From the NCBI GenBank assembly GCA_947652115.1, contig OX393569.1, forward strand, positions 6,047,066 through 6,111,065: a DNA stretch of 64,000 nucleotides, written 5' to 3'. The stretch is from Blastomussa wellsi (taxonomy: Eukaryota; Cnidaria; Anthozoa; Scleractinia; Plerogyridae). Shown here in pieces: positions 12,401-20,300 of the stretch. Position 1 is the first letter of the stretch, and every line of letters starts with the position of its first letter. Under the pieces are notes generated by a model. The model searched no databases, was not told the DNA's origin, and was given only the letters and a program-made list of their open reading frames with translations. The position numbers and the translations under genes are program-made.

Positions 12401-12880
12401 GCCTGTTTTTCCGTATTCAAATTAAACACTCAGAGTGTGCATCACGTATTCAATATTGAATACTCGTGAATACTCCAGGGGCACTTCACGTATTCAAATC
12501 GAATACTCTTGAATACTCCAGGTGTGTACTTCACGAAAAGCGTACGCCTTGAATACTCTACAATACTCTAGGATTCTATGGCATCACACTGACATATTCG
12601 AGGCTAGAATACTCTAGAATATTTTTCATTTGGCGCAGTGATGGTATCTTTAGTTTATTGTATGTTTTCCCTTCTTCATTGGGCCCGATGACTCTTGACT
12701 GTTCGACGCCCGATCGAGAACCGCTCTAATTAATAGTGTTAGAAAGTATCAGTGCTATTTATATATATTTTTTCGTTTTCGTTCTAAACTTGCCCAGAAG
12801 ATAAGACTGGAAGCGTGTGCGAGAGTGAACTTAACGGTAAAATAGTTAAATATTCTTTAAGACAATATTTAAAGTTATAA
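2327..12880 (+). CDS. Gene A: secreted multi-ShKT protein with two papilin-like YGCC cassettes
   Basis: Nine exons join in frame: 2327-2387, 5790-6026, 6366-6479, 7122-7205, 8161-8283, 9119-9220, 9459-9572, 10819-10953, 12798-12880, giving 350 residues. Order: signal peptide (1-20), acidic segment (21-99), ShKT (100-137), YGCC cassette (138-165), ShKT (166-206), YGCC (207-240), ShKT (241-278), ShKT (279-323), tail (324-350). Every intron is phase 1 and every internal exon is a multiple of three, so modules can be gained or lost without changing frame. The protein should enter the secretory path and be disulfide-rich (24 ShKT cysteines plus 8 cassette cysteines). ShKT domains occur in ion-channel toxins, astacin proteases and matrix proteins; no catalytic domain is seen here. 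The core order is repeated in gene B. Splice sites are read by eye; internal ShKT exons are the surest part and the last exon the least. Confidence 0.8.
3226..3430. repeat. CCCAAA run followed by a half copy of family P
   Basis: About four CCCAAA units precede the right arm and tail of the family P repeat (GACGAAGGGCTAACGCTCG onward). The left arm is missing. Located in gene A intron 1. Confidence 0.75.
3748..5210 (+). repeat. Three diverged copies of a 120-175-base unit in gene A intron 1
   Basis: About 3748-3921, 3934-4092 and 5093-5210 share AATCTGAATG.GAT, GTAAATCGTTTTGTG (first two), TCACGCTAT/ACGCTATCGATC and GATTAGAAACGACATC-type segments ending with CCAGTGAATTT. A second local duplication links 2968-3208 with 4500-4776 (GTGATAAA, AAGTGTGGCGTTG, GAATTCAATAAATAG). 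Confidence 0.5.
5790..6026 (+). CDS. Gene A exon 2: acidic cysteine-free segment
   Basis: After a TTTTTCACAG acceptor, 79 codons stay open to a GTAAGT donor. The peptide is rich in D and E (for example DIPQEEFGDREPFPLD), has no cysteine and lacks aromatic core patterning. It sits between signal peptide and first ShKT, the place of a propeptide or mucin-like spacer. No matching exon is seen in gene B or D. No dibasic site marks its end, so processing is only a guess. Confidence 0.65.
6366..6479 (+). CDS. Gene A exon 3: ShKT domain 1
   Basis: Thirty-eight codons with six cysteines in ShKT spacing, starting KCADRFSNC and ending CKKSCRYC, between a CTGACAG acceptor and a GTAAGT donor. The residues five and six before the fourth cysteine are W and A, not the K-Y dyad of potassium-channel-blocking members. 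Confidence 0.85.
7122..7205 (+). CDS. Gene A exon 4: YGCC cassette 1
   Basis: Twenty-eight codons with CWDAKYGCCRDG, then TAADGP and AGC: the four-cysteine pattern C-CC-C seen in papilin-type cassettes. Acceptor ATTAATAG, donor GTAAAA. It is flanked by ShKT exons on both sides. Confidence 0.8.
7330..8115. repeat. Long imperfect GACT/GATT tetranucleotide satellite in gene A intron 4
   Basis: About 780 bases made almost wholly of TGAC and TGAT steps with drifted variants, between YGCC exon 4 and ShKT exon 5. Longer sub-motifs recur, such as the AGCTGGCTT and AACTGGATGA blocks, so it is a higher-order repeat rather than a pure microsatellite. Confidence 0.85.
8161..8283 (+). CDS. Gene A exon 5: ShKT domain 2
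   Basis: Forty-one codons beginning VKLCVDLRVCDK, with six ShKT cysteines and ending CAYTCRFC, from a TTTTTAG acceptor to GTAAGT. It is the counterpart of gene B exon at 21754, which begins VKLCVDTIICDK. The segment before cysteine 4 reads KAYLKHF: a lysine and tyrosine separated by one residue. Confidence 0.88.
8381..8565 (+). repeat. Interspersed repeat with inverted partner at 29291-29472
   Basis: The block starts GTGTTACAAAGAAAAAGCC and ends at GGAAAGACTG; the same block occurs in reverse orientation at 29291-29472 with very few differences. It lies in gene A intron 5. No coding content is seen, so it is a non-autonomous element or fragment. Confidence 0.8.
9119..9220 (+). CDS. Gene A exon 6: YGCC cassette 2
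   Basis: Thirty-four codons with DC, LYGCCWNGDEATG and GC. The YGCCWNGDEATG string is identical in gene B cassette 2 (22955-23059), linking the two exons as recent duplicates. Donor GTATGT. Confidence 0.85.
9459..9572 (+). CDS. Gene A exon 7: ShKT domain 3
   Basis: Thirty-eight codons, PCEDMHVRAC at the start and CPRTCGRC at the end, six cysteines, donor GTAAGT. The two residues at the dyad position before cysteine 4 are K-F, the closest to a basic-aromatic dyad among the 12 domains. Confidence 0.85.
10819..10953 (+). CDS. Gene A exon 8: ShKT domain 4
   Basis: Forty-five codons, GECTDKQMTSRC at the start, CGKTCRFC near the end, then RSS before the GTAAGT donor. It follows ShKT 3 directly with no YGCC cassette between, as in gene B. 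Confidence 0.85.
11590..11793 (-). mobile_element. tRNA-derived SINE (tRNA-Ser-like head), minus strand
   Basis: Read on the minus strand it begins GGCAGCGTGGCCGAGTGG (A box), has an anticodon-like arm around CTTGAAA and a B box GGTTCAAGTCC, then an unrelated body with CCAACTGG...CCAGTTGG. The acceptor stem does not pair fully and the variable arm is short, so it is not a working tRNA gene. Confidence 0.75.
11929..12640. mobile_element. DNA element with CACTGCGC ends and internal GAATACTC repeats
   Basis: The left end reads CACTGCGCTAAAA and the right end TTGGCGCAGTG, an inverted pair with ATG on both outer sides as a possible 3-base target duplication. Inside, GAATACTC or its reverse occurs many times (mainly 12450-12630). 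A second palindromic element (12276-12390) is nested in it. Confidence 0.6.
12276..12390. mobile_element. Palindromic AACAATTATTCC element, copy 1
   Basis: Perfect outer inverted ends AACAATTATTCCA and inner arms GATATGAAGTGATTATAACCA mirrored by TGGTTATTTTATCACTTCAT-type sequence. A diverged second copy is at 25367-25466. Confidence 0.75.
12798..12880 (+). CDS. Gene A terminal exon (tail)
   Basis: After a TTGCCCAG acceptor the phase-1 frame reads EDKTGSVCESELNG and continues to a TAA at 12878. An AATAAA lies 67 bases past the stop. An internal GTAAAA after 12836 could instead act as a donor, making a 13-codon linker exon, but no further in-frame exon was found downstream before gene B. Confidence 0.55.
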
Positions 12881-12946
12881 CGTAATATGGCTAGGATGCT
12901 GTATGACGCAATAGCCCAGTGATTTCAGTACAAATGTTTGATGCTG

Positions 12947-12952
12947 AATAAA
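12947..12952 (+). terminator. Polyadenylation signal of gene A
   Basis: AATAAA 67 bases after the proposed stop codon at 12878-12880. Its position supports 12798-12880 as the last exon. Confidence 0.5.
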
Positions 12953-13780
12953 AATGAATCTTACACCAATCTTGACTGTTGTCTCAGAGTCTACTGTTAA
13001 AATAACATTACTAGAACGCTTGCAAAGGGGTGATGTCATTAAAACTACTGAAATAAAACTGCTGAATATTACAGTAACTAACAGTATGATTAAAGGGCAA
13101 CTATATCACAAGGAGTTTGCTGTTTTCGGGTCAATCTTTGCCTTGGGTCAAACAGCAGCTTGTTGCTGTGCACAAAATACTCCTGCAGAAGTATCAAGAA
13201 GAATTTGAATGAAATTTTACCAGAGAGAGCGAACTAAAATGTATTTTTGTGCGATTGTTTCATTACATAGCTTGAACACTGAATGAACAAATTGGCCAAT
13301 GTTTTTTAAGTTTCACTTCAGTCATTTCCATCGATATCCTCGTTCTCCTTAAAAGCGTACAATTAATCAATCAATCAATCAATCCTTTATTCACACTATC
13401 CTAGGTATTTATGCACTATCTATATCATAAACAAAGAGACCAAAGAAGAATGAAATTAGGCCTTAATGTAGAAGTAAATAAGTGTGCGACGTCCAAAGTA
13501 GCAGAGCTTTCTAGTTGGACGCCGCCATTGCCAAGCAAATAAATAATGGCAGCATTAACATAGACAAAATTAAGTTAGTTGGACAATTAATGCAGTGATC
13601 ATACTTTCAATGTAGTATAGTTTTTGGCAACAAAACTGTATTGTTATTGGGTGCCAGTTTTTAGCTTTTTAAAGTGACGCCATAATGGCGTAACAATGCC
13701 TCTTTAGAGGGGACCGGAGTTTGAATAGTGAGGGGTGGGGTCCCACGGGAGTTACCTTTGCACTTCAATTAGTTGTAATT

Positions 13781-14570
13781 AAAATGCCTATGAAATGAAA
13801 AAACGAACTATTGAAAAACAAGCTTATTTGAAAGGCCTTTAAAAATGAAGAAAAATGGCCATTTCCTTTTTGTGATATCTCTTCTCGTTCCAGAGATATT
13901 CAAGATTTTCGAATAATGCAAATTAGGTACTGATGACGTCTTAAGGTGTGATCGTATGGGCGTAAGAACACAAAATATATCATATCTCTGCAAGTAATGA
14001 TGCAGTGAAATTAAAACTTGGCGAGGATGTGATAGTCTAAGAAATACATCAGATGGTGCATATTCTGGTGTTGCTATGGCAACACATCCGGTCCGAGATC
14101 TCTAATGTACAGGAATGGTTATTCCTGTAGTTGATCTTGAGCAAACATCGTCCACTTTCTAAAGGTTAATTAGGAGACCTAGTGCCATATGGGCATTGTG
14201 CACGCTTTCAATTAGATCAGTCATTTGCCCTATACAGTCATAAACGAGTAATATTTGATATAAAGAGGAAAGAGACTGGAACAAAGATTGTTGCCATAGC
14301 AACATCAAAATATGTATCAAGAGGTGTATTTCTTAGGGTGCAACGTGCTTGCAAAGTTCCAAGTCATTACTTGCAGAGATATGCCATATTTTGTGTTTTT
14401 ACACCCATACTATCTCACCTTATGACGTCATCAGTACCTAATTTGCATAATACAAAAATCTTGAATATCTCTGGAACGAGAGGAGATATCACGAAACGGA
14501 AAACGCCATTTCAAGCCTTTTAAATAAGCTTATTTTTCAATAGCTCATTTTTCTCATTTCATAGGCACTA
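13781..14570. mobile_element. Non-autonomous DNA transposon with about 220-base terminal inverted repeats
   Basis: Left end ATGCCTATGAAATGA and right end TCATTTCATAGGCACT are inverted copies; similarity runs for over 200 bases on each side through AATGCAAATTAGGTACTGATGACGTC-type sequence and its mirror. The middle (about 14030-14330) has no transposase. A related single arm is at 55600-55880. Confidence 0.8.
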
Positions 14571-14835
14571 ATGAATCTTTCAATTGTATACGGTGTCCAA
14601 AAAAAATTCGACCTCACGTGGCTTACAAAAGCTCTAAAAATTGAGGTAAAGGATTATTTGGTCATTTGCGGAAGTTTTAAACGGGATATACCGTTTACAT
14701 TTCCATATGAACATCACAGGAAATATGATGTTCTCGAAGGGCAAAGCGGCTCGGAATGAAAGGTTAAACAAAGGGACGAGGCTAGACAAAGGTCTTCGAG
14801 CGCACGTGAAAACTCAAAAACAATCGCAGAAGGCC

Positions 14836-14870
14836 AGTGCAGTGTGCAGTGTGCAGTGTGCAATGTGCCC
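14836..14870. repeat. GTGCAGT short tandem repeat
   Basis: Four to five units of GTGCAGT/GTGCAAT in a row in the gene A-gene B intergenic region. Confidence 0.7.
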
Positions 14871-15312
14871 AATCTTATCAAATTTCTACTGGTTAAAACA
14901 CTTTCTGTGCGAATTAAGGCGGGGGTACACATGAATTTGGCTCCCAAAAGCGAATTTTTTTTTATTGAGGCATATGTAGCTTTAGCCATTAAGGTTACCT
15001 CTGAAATGTGTTTTATGGTCCAATTTTTAATGTGAAGCTGTTTACGAGCGATTATTTATAGCTAGGGTAAAATAAACAAATCGGTTTCCATGGTAACACA
15101 AAGAGCGTTTTTATGTTTTCGGCGTCGTTTTATTCCCTGGAGTTCTTTCACTTCCCATAAATCACAAGCAAAACCCCGTGGAAACTCTATGTGGTCTTAT
15201 ATGACATAAATATCTTGATTTGAGCTCGTGGGCTCGAGTTGCAGCGTGCTTCGATCGACTCGACAACAATATTGTGACATCTATCTTCTTGTAGTTGCGA
15301 TTGTCTTCTAGA

Positions 15313-15715
15313 ATGACCGGGAAAAAGACCAAAAACGTATATAGGAAAAAGAGAAAAGGCAAAGCATTCTCAGGAATACAGAGACATGCCAAAAAGTACA
15401 AAAAAGCAGCTGCTACGAGTGAAATCGATGATGCAATACCTGGTTCATCGCGCCATTCATCCTTCGAATCTGACACTGATCAACCGATCAGTGCATCTAG
15501 ATCGAAAATGAGCTTACCAGACAGTGATGATTCATCAGAAGGCTCTAAGGAAAGCGATTTTCAAGGACAAGGATACAGACTAATAGACCTCAACAAGTTT
15601 TCTTCTACTATCTCTAGTGCACATGTCTGCGAGGAAGGTGAGATATTAAAGTTACATAATTTAGACAAGTTTACATGTGGTCGACCTCTTTCGTTATTTA
15701 AGGCTATGCATTATC
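15313..15715 (+). pseudogene. 5' fragment of a Mutator-like transposase
   Basis: The frame from ATG 15313 encodes a basic N-terminus (TGKKTKNVYRKKRKGKAF), a serine/acid-rich stretch, and GYRLIDLNKFSSTISSAHVC, which matches what I recall of the start of the Mutator-like transposase domain in cnidarian elements. The domain breaks off after about residue 120, and the remaining open frame runs into a MITE. No catalytic residues remain. Open since about 15295 with a non-ATG codon. Confidence 0.55.
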
Positions 15716-15870
15716 GTGACAATGGCCTTTTAACCATCCTTGTTCCTTTATGGTTTAGTATCATCTCTTTGGTGTTTTCCTCCCTTAGTAAACTATTTCC
15801 TATATTTTAGGTGTAATTTGGTCCGTCACAAAAAAATGACTCAAAATATCGTGACGTAGCTCCTTTTAAG
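15716..15870. mobile_element. MITE fragment with GTGACGTAGCTCCTTTT end
   Basis: Shares the segment from CATCCTTGTTCCTTT through AGTATCATCTCTTTGG to the terminal CGTGACGTAGCTCCTTTT with copies at 37203-37425 and 63268-63466. It truncates the Mutator-like fragment. Confidence 0.7.
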
Positions 15871-15907
15871 TGAACTAGAGAGTTTCCAAACAAGCAGATG
15901 TTTAATA

Positions 15908-16157
15908 TATAATTTGGTTTTATCAACTGGGTTGATAATGTCAATTGGCCACCGTAAAGAGATTCAATTGCTGACGTTTTGAGCGTTAGCCCTTCGTCGG
16001 AGCGAATCCGACGAAGGGCTAACGCTCGAAACGTCAGCAATTGAATCTCTTTACGGTGGCCAATTGACATTATCAACCCAGTTGATAAAACCAAATTATA
16101 TTGTTATACTTCCCACCGACGCAGCACCACAGTTTCGTTAGAAACTTACCCCCTCTA
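15908..16157. repeat. Palindromic interspersed repeat, family P, second full copy
   Basis: Same arms, core and tail as 494-746, with the core reduced to TCGGAGCGAATCCGACGA. Arms here are almost perfectly complementary. Tail ends TTAGAAACTTACCCCCTC. Confidence 0.8.
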
Positions 16158-16159
16158 TT

Positions 16160-17250
16160 CAGATGTTTAATATAATTTGATTGATATTCAGTTGCCACTC
16201 CAAGCGCAAAGGAAGTTCCATTATTTCCCTGGCTCTGTGTATTGTCTACCGGTAACTTCACAAATTAGACAACCACGACATCCGATATCGTGTGATCTTT
16301 ATGTTTTTATAAGAGAATTATAGACATTATGGACTTTAATTAAATAAATATGGTAATATTTATTTTACAGCTTATAGCATTGGTGCATATTTCTTGTTCT
16401 TAATAACAACCGACAAACAAAGACAATAAGAGCTGTGTCAAATGGGTACAAATTAAACAGTGCCCATAGCGACAGAAAATCTTACATTCACTTCTGAAAA
16501 GGAACTTTTAGATGTATAATTTCCACGCATCGGGGTTTATGAAGTGATCTTTGGTTGTACATAAAAATGCCTTCAAATCAAAGGAAACCTTGAAACAATA
16601 GTTAACCAAGGTAAAAGAAAACTTCGAATGGGGAAAAGTTTAGGCTAAACATTTCAAGATGTTTCACCCGTAACAGAGCTACTTTAACGTTAACTCCTCT
16701 ATTCTTAGTCTGGAAAGAAATGCCGCGCTCGCCTCTTGGCATTTGAACCACAAAGTATAATCTAATTCAGATACTTCTTATCATGATCTTGATTAAAAGA
16801 TTTTTGGAGTGTTCTATCACATCGATCACATGCTTGGCGTCTAGCTCACTATGGAATCATTTACATCATGACAAAACTCAGCGAGAGATCAACAGAATTA
16901 TGCGAAAGCGCGATTACATGGCCCAACTGCGCAGTTTTCCTTTCTGTACATTAAAAGAATTCCAAACCCGTAGACATATAAATAAATCTATGTTTACTGC
17001 TACTTTTTTTCTGCTTTCTTTTTTTAACCGTTCTTTCTAGACTGATTGTAAATACTACTTAATTCCATCTTTTGCTTTTTGTCCGTCTCGATAAACATTG
17101 GGAAAAATAATAGATAAATAAACTTTGAAACTTGAGTCTCGAAATGCAAAGCATAAATTGCCGTAAGATAGAGGGTGATCGAAAAACGGATAAATTAAGC
17201 CACGGAAGCTTTTCTTTGCATTAGCTACAGCAGTTGTCATAAAGGAGTCA
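16160..17250. other. Intergenic stretch before gene B, nothing recognised
   Basis: AT-rich DNA without a supported exon, repeat family or RNA gene. Short open frames here lack domain signatures and splice context. Confidence 0.5.
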
Positions 17251-17256
17251 AAATGC

Positions 17257-17266
17257 GATAAATAAG
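17257..17266 (+). promoter_or_regulatory. TATA-like box of gene B
   Basis: GATAAATAAG lies 51 bases before the ATG at 17308 and differs at one base from the gene A box. A start near 17287 would leave a 5' UTR of about 20 bases. Confidence 0.5.
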
Positions 17267-17307
17267 GGAAATCGAACCAGCAGACGCGCTGTCGAAAACA
17301 GGCGAAA

Positions 17308-17365
17308 ATGATGCAACAAAGTTGTACCTTGTGGTATTTTGTCCTGGTTGTGATAAATTTAAACG
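17308..17365 (+). CDS. Gene B exon 1: signal peptide
   Basis: Nineteen codons, MMQQSCTLWYFVLVVINLN, ending phase 1 at GTAAGT. A second ATG at 17311 would serve equally. The hydrophobic core is WYFVLVVI. Confidence 0.75.
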
Positions 17366-20300
17366 GTAAGTGCTTATATTCAGTTTCAGCTCAATCATTT
17401 CAACTAGTTAACATCTCTTACCGTTAACCTTTTTTAAGTAATATATCAAACACGAGAGACAGTGTTTCATCACATTTCCAAACACCGAGAAGAGAGTTGA
17501 AAATACGACGCGCAGCGGAGTATTTTTGACGAACTTCGAGGTGTTTGGAAATGTGATGAAACACTGTCTCGAGTGAAGACAGAAATAAAATCGTAACAAT
17601 CTATGCTAATTAAGATCACATTTCCAAACCACGGTTACGATTCTGATTTCTGATTTCCTTTCCTCGTGATGAATTATTAATGAGTTTGAGAAGTTTCTCT
17701 TTAGCATTCGTACTATGAACATTCAACATTTAATTTTTCGTTACACTTTCAATGTATCCTCAGGAAAACGAGAGATAAGCTTTAAGAATATAGACATGTG
17801 TATAGAGAATACCATCACATGAATTTACGAACCAATAACGAATTCCCAAGACCAGCACTCCTCAGTGCTCTGCAGTGCGCAGTCTAGCGAATTAAATTTG
17901 ATAACACTCGATATTTATATATAATAATCAGAAGGAGGTAGGTTTTTGGACTGGAAGGACTATTGTTTGACTTTCCAAATATGCACCCAGCTACAGCCTG
18001 CTAACGGTTTTGGAGAAAAGGTCTTCATTGTATGCTAAGATATTCAAGACATCCAGCGTAAATTGCTTATCATTATATATTGAAGAATTATCGAATTTAG
18101 CAAACATCAGCCCCAAAGAGTTTGTGATCGCTGATGACTTCAATAAATATCCCGTGCCCTTTTATGCTGCATATTCTTGTTACTCAGACGGTCTTATCTG
18201 CTCCGAAACTAGCTCCCCAAAACGGCCACATACAAACTTGATTAAAGGAAGGCTTAAAAGATCACCTCAAAACAACTACAAAATGTCACACTGAGCAGTT
18301 TCCCCTTCACGCCAGATTGATACCATTCCTTTAATTTTTTAGTCAAAACATGCGTTGATGGTTATTCAGCTCAAATCTGGAGATCAAATACGGCGAGAGG
18401 TAATTATATAACTACGATATGAATTTTAGCTATGATTTGCTCTTTGATCAACGGTACCAAAGTTCTCTTAACTTTATGAAATAAGGTGGCACGCCAGTCG
18501 GTGACGAGAATAAAAAATCGCCAAATTCTTTGAACCAACATGCAAAGAAATGCATGGCTGCAAACAAGAAAAACTTAGATGCTAAGTATAGGGTTACACA
18601 GGAATGCACCGACCCTATCATAACCTTCGTGTCACATGACTAGTCAGGTGACACGAGGCCAAAAAGGAATGGATATTTTTTAGCTACACGGTTGCGTGGC
18701 AAATGCACAAGCCTTTTGTTGTGAACTATTTAGCTGTTTTGATTTGTTCCTAAGTTTTCGGGGTTTCTATAGTTCGTGTTTCGAGTCCAATGTTATCCAA
18801 GGTTTCTTAAATTACTCTAGGTTCTAAATTTATATTGTGTTGGTTACTGGATTAAGTGTTTATGGTTGGAGCACAGCTGGGAAGCCTGAGAATTGTTGCT
18901 GACTTTGGCTTCAAACTCCATGAAAGTTCCTGTTATAGTCTAGTATTCTCTTAGTTTTCGTTCTTCTGGGTTTGTCATTGGACATTCCCTCTTTTTGTTG
19001 GATTTTCATGAAGGTCTGTTTGTATTCGCTTTCTCAAGTACGTCTTAGTAGTATCCGATTCATCCAAGGTCACCGAGAATTCTAACCCAAACATGTCTAC
19101 GGTTTACCTATAAAGTTAGCCGGTGAGCCTTCTTGTAAAGCACCAGTTAATTAGTTGAAGTCAGTGTTGAAGTAGTAGTAGTAGTAATAGCAGCAGTTGA
19201 AGATAAAGCCGATTGAGGTTGCAGTCAAAGAATAAAGAACATGTAGTATTCCGACTCTTGGTACCTCTCGCCATAAGCGAGCGCTGCAGCTATTCCCCAG
19301 ATTAACCCGAAGGATCCCGAAAGAACAGATTACTTTTGTTTTGCTTTAGACCCTCACTGTAGGGACCACCACAGAGGATGTGGAGCCTTTAAACGAAACA
19401 GACACTGTGAAAACCCACTGTCCCAGAACTGGATGAAAAGGAAATGCGCTCGAACTTGTGGATTTTGTGGTAAGCTTCTTTGCTGTGTTTTACAGAAGCT
19501 ATATATGCCTAGACATATATTAAGCAACTGGGTAAATAGAGGCGATAATAACTGAACACGAATGGGTAAGGCAACGGAGGATTGATCGTGAGACTGAATC
19601 CCGAATTAAGGCCAAATTAACAGCCTCCTTTTGCTGCCCTCGAAATTGTGAAAATTGTATGGTGAAGCGAAACCTTATTGCATAGCATTTTTTCGACAGT
19701 CTTAAGGTGATGGCAAACGAGGACACATTGTTCCGGACACATTGTTACCGACACAAATGTTTCCCTGTTTGCCCGCGCGCGTAACATCGTTGCGGACACA
19801 AATTTTGTGTCCGAGACAGAAAAAAAATGTTTCTGATTTTATTTAGAAACATTTTGTGTCCGCAACAAATGTTTCCGCGTTTGCGCGGTCAACAAATCGT
19901 CATGAGCAACAATGTGTCCACAACAATGCGTCCTCGTTTGCCGCCACCTTTAAACTTAAGCAAGCAAGTAGCAAGTTCTTACCCTCTGTGCATATGTCCT
20001 CAGTTCCAAGAAAATCTCCATGCCAATCATACAAGTATGGATGTTGTCAGGACAGAGTGACACCTGCAGATGGACCCTATAGGAAAGGATGTGCTGGTAA
20101 GTAGACAAAACACAAATTATTTGGGGTAGTTTGCCCCGCAAATAGCCGAGAAGCTAGTCGAGGCGGGGCAAGACAAATACATGAACAACTCAAATAAGTA
20201 TGTTAAAGAAACAATTTAAACCTTAAATTAAAACAAACAAACAGCAACATGCATGAAAGTTCGATTCTGTCCCGGTTAAATGTACGGGATACCTATAGAG

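Noticed and set aside
12954..13208. 84-codon open frame just after gene A
   Set aside because: Starts at the polyadenylation signal, has no recognisable domain and no splice context.
18010..18294. 94-codon open frame in gene B intron 1
   Set aside because: No domain, no matching exon in gene A or D, and no good acceptor/donor pair in phase 1; at most a weak exon candidate.
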